Origin: Gemmatimonadota bacterium
GTDB lineage: Bacteria; Gemmatimonadota; Gemmatimonadetes; Gemmatimonadales; GWC2-71-9
Direction: 5' to 3'
NCBI GenBank assembly: GCA_003222035.1
Contig: QHUS01000076.1
Span: 1-40,620 of the forward strand
Length of the DNA stretch: 40,620 nt
Shown here: positions 7,908 through 16,413 of the stretch, one piece after another
How the letters are laid out: every line of letters begins with the position of its first letter
Position numbering within the stretch: the first letter of the stretch is position 1
Program-made: the position numbers and the translations under genes
Notes under the pieces: generated by a model
The model's input: the letters and a program-made list of their open reading frames with translations, nothing else
Databases searched by the model: none
What the model was told of the DNA's origin: nothing

Positions 7908-9575
7908 CTAACGCTTGATCCGCTCTCCCCGGTCTTCGAACCGGAACACCCACGTGGCAAACCGCGCGGGCTCGATCGGGTCATCCGGACCGATGGCCGT
8001 CCAGTCCACGTCGCTCCCGTGGCCTTCCCCCCCCCCCTCGCCTGCTGCCGCCTGGCCGACCCGGCGTTCGGCCTGCGCGACCATCTCCTGAGCTCGCCGA
8101 ATCCAGAGGCCGAATTCGTCGGGTCGCAGGTCCACCCAACCGCGCGTCGCCGCCGCCCGGCGATCGTTGCCGTCGCCGGGTACGGCCACCGTGCTGCCCC
8201 GGTACAGCCGCTCGCCGTCCGGTGTGAGAATCGGAGTTCCCACCGACAGAATATGGCTCCGCAGCACCGCGTCGCGCTGTATGCGCGCAAGGGCTTCCGC
8301 CGCCAACTCGCCGGTGCCCGACTGCGCCAGGGCACGCACGTTCGGGCGTAACAGCGCGCACAGGTGTGATTCCCACAGGAGCTTCGTGAGGCGCGGTGGG
8401 CCGAGCATCTCGTAGGCCACCGCGCGACTCTTGGTCTGCCGCTCGAGCGAGCGGAGGTGTCCCAGAGCGGCCGCGCGGAGCACCCCCGCCCGGTACGTGG
8501 GACCCGCGGTCGCCGCATCCAGCGCTGCCACGACGTCGCGTCCCGTGGGGCGTCCTTCGAGCTCCATCACGGCGTACTCGGCGACCTCCTCCGGGGTGAT
8601 GAACTCCATCTGGCCGAGCGCCGTGACCGTTTCGAACTCGTCGGGAGAAAACAAACCGTTCTCGCCCACGTCGATGAACACGCCCTCGAGCGGCTTTCCG
8701 AGGTCGCACCAGGGCGCCGAGTCGGGCGCGAACGCGTCCGCCACGGCGACGGGGTTCGGACAATCCACCAGCGGAATCAGCCTCCCCTTGCGGCGGATCG
8801 GCCCGAATCCGATCTCTCGCCACGCGATCGTGGCGGTGGGTTTGATCTCGATGGTGGCCGGCGCGCCCGGTGTGCGACCCAGGAGGAACAGGAGCAGCGA
8901 GTGGGCGCCCGCAACGCCGGACTTGGTGAGCAACGTGCGACTGGGGCGCTCCTCGGAATGCGTGTAGGGGATGTTGAACCCCATGCCGCCCGTGCCGCTG
9001 GTGCCGATCTTCACGTACGCCTTGGTCTGGGCATGCTTCAGCGACTCCACCAGGATCTGGACGTGGCGGATCAGCTGCGGCAAGGTCAGAACCAGGACGT
9101 GACGCTCCACCGCGGCTTCGTCGACCCGTCCGCGACGCGCCAGCGCGAGCAGCTCCTCCGCGCTCCGCACGATATCCTGGTAGGCGAACGCGGTTGCCGT
9201 GTTGATGCTGTCCACCACCGCATCGGGGCGATATCGGTCGAACAGCTGGTAGAGAAAGCTGCGGCGGAGCGTCTCTTCGGTGAGCTCGCTCAACAGGTCC
9301 TCCAGGACGAGGCGGCGCTGTGCCGCGTCCGCGAGGACCGCGCTGCGCTCGAGGCGCGCGAGGCTCGCGGGCAGGAACACGTCGCCCCACTCCACCTCGA
9401 TCGCCGTGCGGCCGCGGTACGGCTCGAGCCCCCGGGCCGCCGCCTTCACTTCCTGCTCGAACTGCGCCACCAGCACGATCCGCCGCGGCGCGGCGCCGAG
9501 CAGCCGGCGCGCCACGGCGTGGCCCACCAGGCCGCTCCCTCCGAGCAGCATTACCGCCCGATCACGCAGTTCCAT
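7908..9575 (-). CDS. Rossmann-fold NAD(P)-binding protein (SDR/epimerase-like), large, function unknown
   Basis: 555 residues. A nucleotide-binding glycine motif, [12 protein letters not shown] (residues 10-21), opens the protein, followed by a hydrophobic strand (RRIVLVAQ). This looks like the start of an extended SDR or NAD-dependent epimerase/dehydratase fold. Segments [37 protein letters not shown] and the large C-terminal half do not match a family I can name. Near the C-terminus a linker [10 protein letters not shown] is encoded by an 11-base guanine tract. The ATG at 9575 overlaps the upstream pseudouridine synthase gene by 14 bases. The catalytic YxxxK of classical SDRs is not evident, so the reaction is unknown. 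Confidence 0.7.
   Translation of the reverse strand: MELRDRAVMLLGGSGLVGHAVARRLLGAAPRRIVLVAQFEQEVKAAARGLEPYRGRTAIEVEWGDVFLPASLARLERSAVLADAAQRRLVLEDLLSELTEETLRRSFLYQLFDRYRPDAVVDSINTATAFAYQDIVRSAEELLALARRGRVDEAAVERHVLVLTLPQLIRHVQILVESLKHAQTKAYVKIGTSGTGGMGFNIPYTHSEERPSRTLLTKSGVAGAHSLLLFLLGRTPGAPATIEIKPTATIAWREIGFGPIRRKGRLIPLVDCPNPVAVADAFAPDSAPWCDLGKPLEGVFIDVGENGLFSPDEFETVTALGQMEFITPEEVAEYAVMELEGRPTGRDVVAALDAATAGPTYRAGVLRAAALGHLRSLERQTKSRAVAYEMLGPPRLTKLLWESHLCALLRPNVRALAQSGTGELAAEALARIQRDAVLRSHILSVGTPILTPDGERLYRGSTVAVPGDGNDRRAAATRGWVDLRPDEFGLWIRRAQEMVAQAERRVGQAAAGEGGGEGHGSDVDWTAIGPDDPIEPARFATWVFRFEDRGERIKR
8027..8037. repeat. C11 homopolymer (G11 in the coding strand)
   Basis: Eleven consecutive C on the plus strand, read as a Gly-rich linker in the Rossmann-fold gene. 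Gain or loss of one base would shift the frame about 40 codons before the end of the protein. Confidence 0.95.
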
Positions 9576-10296
9576 GCAGTCGCTCGATGGCCCCGACCTC
9601 GTGCGCGGCGAGCCGCCGGTACTTGCCTTCCGCGAGCCTGCCCAGCCGGACCGGGCCGTAGGCCACACGGTGCAGCCACTCAACCTTGAGTCCCATGGCC
9701 TCGGCGAGGCGGCGGACAATCCGCTGCCGGCCTTCGGCGAGCGTGACCTCGACCTCGACGCTCCGGTTCACAGGCCGAACGCGGAAGTCGACGACGCGGA
9801 CGAGGCGTCCGTCGATCGCGGGCGGCCGCGTAAGGGCGCCGCGCACCTCCTCCACGGGGCGGCCGTGCGCGCGCAGCCAATAGGTCCGCGGCACGGCGAA
9901 CCGCGGATGCGTCAACCGGTGTGCCGCCGCGCCGTCCGTCGTGAACAGGAGCAGCCCGGACGTCATGACGTCCAACCGGCCGACGTAGACGAGCCCCGGG
10001 ACGCGCGGGAGCAGATTGAACACGGTGCGCCGGCCTTCCGGATCGCTGCGAGTCACGACGTAGCCGACGGGCTTGTTGAGCGCCAGCCACGTGGCCGACC
10101 GCCCGCCCCCCCCCCCTGCCGCGTGCACGGCGCGCCCATCTACGCTCACTCGCTGACGCCCGGGATCGATGCTCATCCCGATCGTGGCCACGGCGCCGTC
10201 GACGCGGACACGACCCGCGCGGATCAGCTCTTCGGCCTTGCGCCGGGACGTCACGCCCGCCCGCGCTAACGCGCGTTGCAGGCGCATGAGCGTCAT
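9562..10296 (-). CDS. rluB: pseudouridine synthase, RsuA/RluB family
   Basis: 244 residues. An S4 RNA-binding domain is at the N-terminus ([20 protein letters not shown] and GRVRVDG). The catalytic domain has [10 protein letters not shown] and the GRLD motif ([19 protein letters not shown]) with the active-site Asp. The family isomerises specific uridines in rRNA; RluB in E. coli acts on 23S rRNA U2605. The substrate here cannot be told from sequence, and the RluB label leans on the common scpA-scpB-rluB gene order. ATG 10296 overlaps the scpB stop as ATGA. A G11 tract sits between the S4 and catalytic domains. Confidence 0.85.
   Translation of the reverse strand: MTLMRLQRALARAGVTSRRKAEELIRAGRVRVDGAVATIGMSIDPGRQRVSVDGRAVHAAGGGGGRSATWLALNKPVGYVVTRSDPEGRRTVFNLLPRVPGLVYVGRLDVMTSGLLLFTTDGAAAHRLTHPRFAVPRTYWLRAHGRPVEEVRGALTRPPAIDGRLVRVVDFRVRPVNRSVEVEVTLAEGRQRIVRRLAEAMGLKVEWLHRVAYGPVRLGRLAEGKYRRLAAHEVGAIERLHGTA
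10106..10116. repeat. C11 homopolymer (G11 in the coding strand) inside the pseudouridine synthase gene
   Basis: Eleven consecutive C on the plus strand. It encodes a glycine run between the S4 domain and the catalytic domain of the pseudouridine synthase. A one-base slip would remove the catalytic domain. Confidence 0.95.
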
Positions 10297-10847
10297 TCGG
10301 CTTCGGCGGGGGCGGTCGGCGGGGGCCGGAGCGCCACCGACAACTCCTCCAACCGCGGTAGCTCGTCCAGGTCCTTGAGGCCGAGGATCTCCAGGAACTG
10401 CGGCGTCGTCCCGTACAAGAGCGGCCGACCGAGCCCTTCCCCGCGAGTCACGATCTCGACCAGGCCGCGCTCGACGAGCTTGTCGATGACGGCGCCGGAG
10501 TCCACGCCCCGGATCTCGTCCACCTCGCTCCGTCCCACCGGCTGCCGGTACGCGATGATGGCAAGCGTCTCGAGCGCCGCCGGGCTGAGCCGCCTGGGGC
10601 GCAGCGCGAATTGCGCGCGGTCGATTGCTTCGGCGTACTCGCGGCGTGTGAGGAACTGCCACCCCTGCGCGATCTCTACGAGCTCGACGCCGTGATCGCC
10701 GGCAGCGAACGTGTCCCGGATCTCGCCCAGGGCGGCGCGCACCGCCGCCGCGCCCGCCTGCGGGTCGAGGGTCAGCAGCTCCTCGACGGTCACCGGTCGC
10801 GCCGACGCGTAGAGCGCCGCCTCAACGAGCTTCGCGAGCGGGCTCAC
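10293..10847 (-). CDS. scpB: segregation and condensation protein B
   Basis: 184 residues from GTG 10847, matching the usual ScpB N-terminus ([21 protein letters not shown]). Two winged-helix domains are visible, including the family hallmark [20 protein letters not shown] and the following [19 protein letters not shown]. ScpB binds ScpA and bridges the SMC ATPase heads in the bacterial condensin complex. It overlaps the end of scpA by 26 bases and the start of the pseudouridine synthase by 4. The open frame continues upstream of 10847 but reads as implausible protein that overlaps scpA. Confidence 0.93.
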   Translation of the reverse strand: MSPLAKLVEAALYASARPVTVEELLTLDPQAGAAAVRAALGEIRDTFAAGDHGVELVEIAQGWQFLTRREYAEAIDRAQFALRPRRLSPAALETLAIIAYRQPVGRSEVDEIRGVDSGAVIDKLVERGLVEIVTRGEGLGRPLLYGTTPQFLEILGLKDLDELPRLEELSVALRPPPTAPAEAE

Positions 10848-11559
10848 GGTGGATCTGGATGGGAGTGAACGGGCCCTCCTGATCGACGCGTAGGGCACCG
10901 CGCTTCGCGAGCTCCAGCAGGGCGATGAAGGCCGACAGTACGTCCACGAGGGTCGGATGCACGCCCACGATGTCGCGCCACCCGAAGCTCGCACGCTCTG
11001 CCAGCAGGCCTTCGATCCGGGCGGTCGCCCCTTCGACGTCGAGCGGGCGCGGCACCACGCGGTGCAGCACCGGCTCGGGAATGAGGGCGATCACCCGCTC
11101 CGCTGCGGCCAGGAGATCGTTCAGGTCGATCACGAGGGGAGCGGGCGGTGCCGCGGGAGGCTCCGGCGCAAAGCCGCGCCCGAACTGCTCCGCCCGGCGC
11201 GCCGCCGCCGCGCCCAGCCATTCCACCAGCTCGCGAATCTGCTGGTACTCGAGCAAGCGCCGCACCAGCTCGGCGCGTGGGTCCTCCCACTCGTCGTCGC
11301 CGAGGCGGCGTGGCAGGAGCATTTGTGCCTTGATCCGCAGCAGCCGCGCCGCCATCTCGAGGTAATCCGCCGCCTGATTCAGTCCGAGGTCGTTGATGAC
11401 AGCGAGAAACTGATCCGCGATCTTGGCGATGGGCAGGTCGGTGATATCGACCTCGTCCTCATGGATCAAGTGCAGCAGGAGATCGAGCGGTCCCGAGAAC
11501 TGCTCGAGCTCGACGACAAAACCGCTCTGCTCCTGGGCCGTAGGCGGGACGCTGGTCAT
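10822..11559 (-). CDS. scpA: segregation and condensation protein A (kleisin)
   Basis: 245 residues. The N-terminal kleisin motif is clear: FSGPLDLLLHLIHEDEVDI with ITDLPIAKIADQF, then AADYLEMAARLLRIKAQMLL. The C-terminal winged helix (from about 190) ends in IALLELAKRGALRVDQEGPF. ScpA links the SMC head domains and recruits ScpB. ATG 11559 overlaps the M50 protease stop as ATGA. The smc gene is not in the window. Confidence 0.95.
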   Translation of the reverse strand: MTSVPPTAQEQSGFVVELEQFSGPLDLLLHLIHEDEVDITDLPIAKIADQFLAVINDLGLNQAADYLEMAARLLRIKAQMLLPRRLGDDEWEDPRAELVRRLLEYQQIRELVEWLGAAAARRAEQFGRGFAPEPPAAPPAPLVIDLNDLLAAAERVIALIPEPVLHRVVPRPLDVEGATARIEGLLAERASFGWRDIVGVHPTLVDVLSAFIALLELAKRGALRVDQEGPFTPIQIHREPAREAR

Positions 11560-12209
11560 AGAGTGGCCTGCGTACCTGGGAGCGCGTAACCGCCCACCAG
11601 GGTCAAGCCCACCTGCAAGAGCGCCCGCACCGGCCAGAGAAACGGGGTGAGGAGCCCGGGCGCGAGCCAGAGGATGAGAAACAGCGGCAGCATGCCCAGC
11701 GCGTAGAACTGCCGGTATCGCAGCCCCCAGCCGGGGGGGAGCAGATGATAGAAGACGTGGCTGCCGTCGAGCGGTGGGATCGGAATCAGATTGAAGAACG
11801 CCAGCACGAGGTTGAGCTGCATCCCGTAGAACAACATCCGCTGAACGACCTCGAGGCTCGCGGCGAGTGCGGGCAGGGCCGTCCCGATCAGTCCAGCGAC
11901 CGGGAACAGGGCCGCTGCGATTACAAAGAGCACGAGGTTCACCGCGATCCCCGCCAGAGACACAATCACATCGCCCCGCACGAACCTGCGGTATTTCCGC
12001 GGGTTCACCGGCACCGGCTTGGCGGCGGCGAATAAGAACCCAGCGTGGGAAAGCACAAGGATCAGGGGCAGCAGGATGGTCATGAACGGATCGATGTGCT
12101 TGATGGGGTTCAGCGTCAGCCGCCCGAGCATGTAAGCCGTATCGTCGCCTTGCCGGTAAGCCGCCTCCGCGTGCGCGTACTCGTGGGCCACTATGGAGAA
12201 CAACAGCAC
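11556..12209 (-). CDS. site-2 protease family (M50) membrane metalloprotease
   Basis: 217 residues from the first conventional start (GTG 12209). Zinc-site motifs are present: HEYAH (HExxH) in the first helix and NLIPIPPLDGSH (the NxxPxxxLDG motif) near residue 145. There are four to five membrane helices, the size of the short YwhC/Rv-type M50B proteases. From GTG 12209 the HExxH would lie only about 9 residues in, cutting the first membrane helix. The open frame continues upstream with PFDFLASFFLWAPV, a good helix, but holds no ATG, GTG or TTG before the stop. An ATC at 12251 has GGGAG seven bases upstream and may be the real start, giving 231 residues. The gene is first in the long minus-strand operon. 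Confidence 0.85.
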   Translation of the reverse strand: MLLFSIVAHEYAHAEAAYRQGDDTAYMLGRLTLNPIKHIDPFMTILLPLILVLSHAGFLFAAAKPVPVNPRKYRRFVRGDVIVSLAGIAVNLVLFVIAAALFPVAGLIGTALPALAASLEVVQRMLFYGMQLNLVLAFFNLIPIPPLDGSHVFYHLLPPGWGLRYRQFYALGMLPLFLILWLAPGLLTPFLWPVRALLQVGLTLVGGYALPGTQATL

Positions 12210-12278
12210 CGGGGCCCACAGGAAGAACGACGCGAGGAAGTCGAACGGGATGGTGCAACTCCCAGCCGGTGACCGCCA

Positions 12279-12308
12279 AAGATAGCGAGCCTACGGGGCG
12301 GCGGTCAA
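12279..12308 (-). promoter_or_regulatory. sigma70-type promoter for the M50-scpAB-Bat operon
   Basis: On the minus strand TTGACC (12308-12303) is followed after 18 bases by TATCTT (12284-12279), which predicts a start site near 12272. Its -35 box is one arm of an inverted repeat with the -35 box of the rpsT promoter. Confidence 0.65.
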
Positions 12309-12320
12309 CGGCGTAGCGCC

Positions 12321-12349
12321 TTGACCGACCTGCACTTACCCTCTATCTT
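12321..12349 (+). promoter_or_regulatory. sigma70-type promoter for rpsT
   Basis: TTGACC (12321-12326), 17-base spacer, TATCTT (12344-12349). The predicted start near 12356 leaves a short leader with the GAGGAGG ribosome-binding site at 12361-12367. The promoter is back-to-back with the opposite-strand promoter at 12279-12308. Confidence 0.7.
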
Positions 12350-12373
12350 CCGCCCCACACGAGGAGGCTGGAC

Positions 12374-12634
12374 GTGCCGAGAATCGAATCCGCCAAGAAG
12401 GCGATGCGCCAGGGGCGCACCCGCCATGTCCGCAACCGCGCCCAGCGCTCCGCGCTCCGCACTGCGGTGAAAGGGGTTCGCGCCGCGACGACCGCTGAGC
12501 AAGCGGACGCGGCGTACCGGGCGGCTGCGCGGCTGCTCGATCGCGCCGCCCGGAAGCACCTGATCCATCCGAATAATGCGGCACGACACAAGAGCCGCCT
12601 GGCTGCGGTAGTCAGGAAATTGGTCAAGCGCTAG
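12374..12634 (+). CDS. rpsT: 30S ribosomal protein S20
   Basis: 86 residues, the usual S20 length. Strongly basic and helical, beginning PRIESAKKAMRQGRTRHVRN and carrying the conserved basic tail LIHPNNAARHKSRLAAVV. It binds 16S rRNA in the body of the small subunit. The start codon is GTG at 12374, fixed by a strong GAGGAGG at 12361-12367 with 6-base spacing. It is transcribed alone from its own promoter, divergent from the M50-scp operon and convergent with the zinc-ribbon gene. S20 is an early-assembly protein and is often encoded as a single-gene unit. Confidence 0.96.
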   Translation: MPRIESAKKAMRQGRTRHVRNRAQRSALRTAVKGVRAATTAEQADAAYRAAARLLDRAARKHLIHPNNAARHKSRLAAVVRKLVKR

Positions 12635-12649
12635 AGGTTTCACGCAACC

Positions 12650-12669
12650 GTCACGCGACTTCGCGAGAC
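12650..12669 (+). terminator. weak hairpin after rpsT
   Basis: GTC-A-CGCGA-CT-TCGCG-A-GAC forms a stem of 8 pairs with one A-A mismatch and a 2-base loop, followed by a pyrimidine-rich run without a clean T tract. It sits between the convergent ends of rpsT and the zinc-ribbon gene, so it could serve either strand. Confidence 0.35.
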
Positions 12670-12682
12670 GTCTTCTTGTCCT

Positions 12683-13519
12683 TCACATCGCCGCCAATTC
12701 CCCCCCACACTGAAAGCAATACCAATCCGTTGGCAGGTTCATGACGCCGCACGCCTTGCATCGGAGCGTCCTCGCGGCTGCGTCGTCACTCGACGCGGCG
12801 GACGCCTCGGGCAAGATCGGTGGGGGGACCGGGTTGGCAGCTCGCTGCGAGGGCGGCGCCGCGGCCTTGGGCGTGTCGGTGGGGATCGTGGGTTGAAACA
12901 GGGCGCCGCTCGCGCGGCGGGGAGATGGTGCCGCGCCCGTTTCGTCCTCGGTCACCGACTTGATGAACTCGAGCTCGTCCACGTGCGTCGCGTCGCGAGG
13001 CGTGGGCGCGGGTGGGTGGGCGGCGGGAGCGGTGGCGACGGGCTGCGGGGCCGGAGGCGTCGACACGGGTCGGACGGCCGGCCGATTCCGCACCAGCGCG
13101 TCGAGCTCCTCGAGCTTTTGAATGTCCACCTCGACCGCTTGCAGGTCTTCTCGCACGGACACGAGCTCGGCGAGCACGTCCTGGTGGACTTGCTCCCACT
13201 GCATCTCGTCGAACTCGCCGACCGAATGACGCAGTTCGCTCTCCGTGAGCTTCTCCGAGCAGATTGCTTCCTTCTTCTGCAATTCGCCGCGCCTGTGCCG
13301 CATCTCTTGAATCGCCAACCGCGCGCTCTCGCCGTGCGCCTTGAGCTCCTCGATCACCGCCGTGAGCCGGGCCTCGTAGTCCTCCCGCACCCGCGCGCGC
13401 ACGTTCCCCGGCGTGGCGTCCGCCGAGCTGTTCAGCCGGGCGATCCACGCTTCGTACTGACGCCGCTCGTCCAGCAAGTGCTGGATGATGGCGGTGCTCT
13501 TGGACGGTTCCTTAGTCAT
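12683..13519 (-). CDS. coiled-coil protein with C-terminal zinc ribbon, function unknown
   Basis: 278 residues. Residues about 10-140 are a charged helical, probably coiled-coil region (e.g. RARVREDYEARLTAVIEELK, EVDIQKLEELDALV). A long Pro/Ala-rich low-complexity linker follows, and the C-terminus has two CxxC pairs (CKACG ... CFQCGG), a zinc-ribbon typical of small treble-clef or double-zinc-ribbon modules. No membrane helix is visible. ATG 13519 overlaps the end of the aldolase gene by 8 bases, so it is the tail of the pyr operon. I do not recognise a named family; coiled coil plus zinc ribbon suggests a scaffolding or nucleic-acid/protein-contact role. Confidence 0.75.
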   Translation of the reverse strand: MTKEPSKSTAIIQHLLDERRQYEAWIARLNSSADATPGNVRARVREDYEARLTAVIEELKAHGESARLAIQEMRHRRGELQKKEAICSEKLTESELRHSVGEFDEMQWEQVHQDVLAELVSVREDLQAVEVDIQKLEELDALVRNRPAVRPVSTPPAPQPVATAPAAHPPAPTPRDATHVDELEFIKSVTEDETGAAPSPRRASGALFQPTIPTDTPKAAAPPSQRAANPVPPPILPEASAASSDDAAARTLRCKACGVMNLPTDWYCFQCGGELAAM

Positions 13520-14141
13520 CGCGTTCCCGGCGCAGCCGCGCCACCGCTTCTGGACTCAGCTCGTTCACTCGCCCGAGCGCCCGCGCAGCGAAAATGATCC
13601 GCGCCGCGTGCTCCAGGCTTTCCATCCGGATCCACGCCACATCGAGCGTCGGACCCACCGTCACTGCCCCATGATTCGCCAGCAGCCACGCATCATGCCC
13701 CGCCAGGTGTGGCTCGAGGCGATCGGCCAACTCGGGAGTCCCGGGCGTCCCATACGGAACCAGGGGCACCTCCCCGCACAACTGCGTAAGCTCGGGCAGC
13801 ACCAATATACGCAAACCCTCTCCGGCCACCCCAAACGCGGTCGCGACCGGGGGGTGGGCGTGCACCACGGCGCCGACGTCCGGCCGTCGGTTCAAGATGC
13901 GCAGGTGTAAGTCCAACTCACTGGTCGGGTTGCCGCGTCCGCGCCGCTTGCGACCTTGCAGGTCCACCTCCACCATGTCCCCCGGCTGCACCAGCCCCTT
14001 GATGGCGCCGCTCGGGGTTACGAGCGCACGATCGCGCTCGAGCCGGACCGAGAGGTTGCCATCCTGACCAGCAATCAGCCCCCGCGCGGCCAGCTGGCGG
14101 CAACACTGCGCCATCCGGGTGGCGACCGCGCGCGCCGTCAC
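13512..14141 (-). CDS. class II aldolase/adducin family protein
   Basis: 209 residues, close to L-fuculose-1-phosphate aldolase (about 215). Family motifs run in order: GQDGNLSVR, VTPSGAIKG, the zinc-binding HAHPPVATAFG, and LLANHGAVTVG with the third metal His. SELDLHLRILNRRPDVGAVVHAH is typical of the fold. The protein is expected to be a Zn-dependent cytosolic aldolase (retro-aldol of a sugar phosphate) or a methylthioribulose-phosphate dehydratase-like enzyme; the substrate cannot be told from sequence. GTG 14141 overlaps the pyrC stop as GTGA, so it is co-translated with the pyrimidine genes although no metabolic link is obvious. Confidence 0.87.
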   Translation of the reverse strand: MTARAVATRMAQCCRQLAARGLIAGQDGNLSVRLERDRALVTPSGAIKGLVQPGDMVEVDLQGRKRRGRGNPTSELDLHLRILNRRPDVGAVVHAHPPVATAFGVAGEGLRILVLPELTQLCGEVPLVPYGTPGTPELADRLEPHLAGHDAWLLANHGAVTVGPTLDVAWIRMESLEHAARIIFAARALGRVNELSPEAVARLRRERDD

Positions 14142-15451
14142 GTGCCGGCGTGGGCCTCCACTTGATGGGCGATTTTGCCTCCGACGACGGTGAGTACCGC
14201 GCGCCCGGTCAGGGCCCGGCCCGCGAACGGCGTATTGCGGCTCTTCGAGAGGAACGCGGTCGGGTCCACGGTCCAGCGCGCCGCGACATCGAGCACCACG
14301 ACGTCGGCGGCGGCTCCGGGCTTGAGCGTGCCACCGGGGAGGTGGAACATGGCGGCGGGCGCCGTGCTCATCCGGTGAATCAGCTCGGGGAGGGTCAGGA
14401 GGCCGCTCCCCACGAGCTCGGTGTGGGCCACCCCGAACGCCGTCTCGAGCCCCACGATGCCGAACGGCGCGTCGTCGAAGGCGGCTTCCTTCGCGTCGTA
14501 GGCATGGGGGGCGTGATCGGACGCGATACAATCGATGACGCCTTCCTTCAGCGCCTGGCGCAGCGCGGCGACGTCTTCCGACTCGCGCAGCGGCGGGTTC
14601 ATCTTGGCGTGCGTGTCGTAGCGCTCGCAGGCACGGTCGGTGAGCGTCAGGTGATGCGGCGTGACCTCGGCGGTGACACGAATCCCCTCCTCCTTGCCGC
14701 GACGAATCAGCGCGACTGAGCCGCGGGTCGACACGTGGCACAGATGCACGTGACCTCCCGTGAGCCCGGCCAGCAACACGTCTCGTCCCACCATGATCTC
14801 TTCCGCCGCCGCGGGGATTCCTTTGAGACCGAGCCGGGTGGACACGAGCCCTTCGTGCATCACCCCCCCGGCGGCGAGGGATGGCTCCTCGCAGTGATCG
14901 GCGACCGGGATATCGAACGTCCGCGCGTACTCGAGGGCGGTCCGCATCAGGTGGCTCGACACGACGGGTTTCCCGTCGTCCGAGACCGCCACCGCTCCCG
15001 CGCCCACCATCTCGCCGAATTCGGAGAGGCGCTCGCCCCTCTGACCGACCGAGATGGCGCCGATCGGATACACGCGGGTGAGTCCGGCGCGGACCGACTG
15101 GCGCACGATGAAGCCCACGGCCGCCTGGTTGTCGGTGACGGGATCGGTGTTGGGCATGGCGCACATCGCGCTGAACCCGCCGGCCGCTCCGGCGCGGGCG
15201 CCGGTCGCGATCGTCTCGACATCCTCCTGCCCCGGCTCGCGCAGGTGCACGTGCACGTCCACGAGCCCGGGGGCCACGACTTTATCGCGTGCATCCCACA
15301 CTTCGGCGCCGTCGGGCGTGGCGAGGCCGGTGCCGACCGCCGCGATCTTGCCGTCCTGGATCAGCACGTCGGTCCGCTGGTCGAGATTGCGACTGGGGTC
15401 GATCACCCGGCCGCCCTGAAGGAGGAGCGGGCGGGGAGAGGGTGGGCTCAC
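14138..15451 (-). CDS. pyrC: dihydroorotase (class I)
   Basis: 437 residues, the length of class I (PyrC/AllB-type) dihydroorotases. The metal-binding [13 protein letters not shown] motif, NTDPVTDN, the second-half metal ligands DHCEEPSL and [10 protein letters not shown], and the catalytic [13 protein letters not shown] are all present. It closes N-carbamoyl-aspartate to dihydroorotate, the third step of pyrimidine synthesis, and follows pyrB directly with a GTGA overlap (GTG 15451). With a full set of ligands it should be active, unlike the PyrX-type pseudo-dihydroorotases that sometimes accompany pyrB. The start is set by the overlap. Confidence 0.95.
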   Translation of the reverse strand: MSPPSPRPLLLQGGRVIDPSRNLDQRTDVLIQDGKIAAVGTGLATPDGAEVWDARDKVVAPGLVDVHVHLREPGQEDVETIATGARAGAAGGFSAMCAMPNTDPVTDNQAAVGFIVRQSVRAGLTRVYPIGAISVGQRGERLSEFGEMVGAGAVAVSDDGKPVVSSHLMRTALEYARTFDIPVADHCEEPSLAAGGVMHEGLVSTRLGLKGIPAAAEEIMVGRDVLLAGLTGGHVHLCHVSTRGSVALIRRGKEEGIRVTAEVTPHHLTLTDRACERYDTHAKMNPPLRESEDVAALRQALKEGVIDCIASDHAPHAYDAKEAAFDDAPFGIVGLETAFGVAHTELVGSGLLTLPELIHRMSTAPAAMFHLPGGTLKPGAAADVVVLDVAARWTVDPTAFLSKSRNTPFAGRALTGRAVLTVVGGKIAHQVEAHAGT

Positions 15452-16413
15452 TCGGAGCCTCCGGATCGCTGCGCCGCCTCGGCCAGCTCGGGCCGTCCGC
15501 CGGCGAGCAGGTACAGCACCGCCATCCGCACCGCCACCCCGTTCGTTACCTGGTCGAGGATCACGCTGTGTGCGCCGTCGGCCACGCGGGAGTCGATCTC
15601 GACGCCGCGATTCATGGGTCCCGGGTGCATGATCGTGATGTCTCGGGGCGCCTTCTCCAGTCGCTCCACCGTGACGCCAAACACGCGGTAGTACTCCCGG
15701 ACACTGGGGATGAACCCCATCTCCATTCGCTCGAGCTGCAGGCGCAGCACGTTGAGGACATCTGCCCACTCGATCGCCTCCTCGATGCGCCGGAACCGGC
15801 ACACCCCCAGCTCCTCGATGCCCCGCGGCATCAGGGTGTCGGGCCCGCACACGCCCACTTCGGCACCGAGCTTGAGCAGGCCCCAGATGTTCGAGCGGGC
15901 GACCCGCGAATGCAGCACGTCGCCTACGAGGCAGACCTTCAGGCCTGCGATCTTCCCGTGCTTGTCGCGGATGGTGAGCAGGTCGAGCAACCCCTGCGTC
16001 GGATGCTCGTGCTTGCCGTCGCCGGCGTTGACCACGTTGGAGCGGATCCGGTTCCCCAGGAACCCGGCTGCCCCCGACGACGGGTGGCGGATGACCACCA
16101 TGTCGATCCGCATCGCCTCCAGGTTCCGGGCCGTGTCGACGAGCGTCTCGCCCTTCTGCACGGCGCTCCCGCTCGCGGCCACGTTGACGGTGTCCGCGGA
16201 CAGGCGCTTTTCGGCGAACTCGAACGAGATGCGCGTGCGTGTAGACGCTTCGAAGAACAGATTGACGATGGTCTTGCCGCGCAGCGCGGGGACCTTCTTG
16301 ATCGGCCGCTCGGAGACTTCCTTGAAGGGTTCCGCCGTGTCGAGAATGAGCCGGATCTGCTCGGGCGACAGGTGCTCCAACCCGACCAGGTCTTTGCCGA
16401 GGACCGGGGTCAT
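15448..16413 (-). CDS. pyrB: aspartate carbamoyltransferase catalytic chain
   Basis: 321 residues. The carbamoyl-phosphate motif [15 protein letters not shown] and the [12 protein letters not shown] motif, then [11 protein letters not shown] near the C-terminus, are diagnostic of aspartate carbamoyltransferase rather than ornithine carbamoyltransferase. It makes N-carbamoyl-aspartate from carbamoyl phosphate and aspartate. ATG 16413 overlaps the pyrR stop as ATGA, and its own stop overlaps pyrC. No pyrI regulatory-chain gene is adjacent, so the enzyme is likely of the non-PyrI type. Confidence 0.96.
   Translation of the reverse strand: MTPVLGKDLVGLEHLSPEQIRLILDTAEPFKEVSERPIKKVPALRGKTIVNLFFEASTRTRISFEFAEKRLSADTVNVAASGSAVQKGETLVDTARNLEAMRIDMVVIRHPSSGAAGFLGNRIRSNVVNAGDGKHEHPTQGLLDLLTIRDKHGKIAGLKVCLVGDVLHSRVARSNIWGLLKLGAEVGVCGPDTLMPRGIEELGVCRFRRIEEAIEWADVLNVLRLQLERMEMGFIPSVREYYRVFGVTVERLEKAPRDITIMHPGPMNRGVEIDSRVADGAHSVILDQVTNGVAVRMAVLYLLAGGRPELAEAAQRSGGSE

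Noticed and set aside
5299..7953. Long open frame extending MoxR upstream to about 7953
   Set aside because: The extra part overlaps the HEAT-repeat gene in another frame and has no recognisable protein features; MoxR starts at ATG 6276.
9562..9575. Possible frameshift between the pseudouridine synthase and the Rossmann gene
   Set aside because: Both proteins have complete N- and C-terminal features; the 14-base overlap is a normal operon junction.
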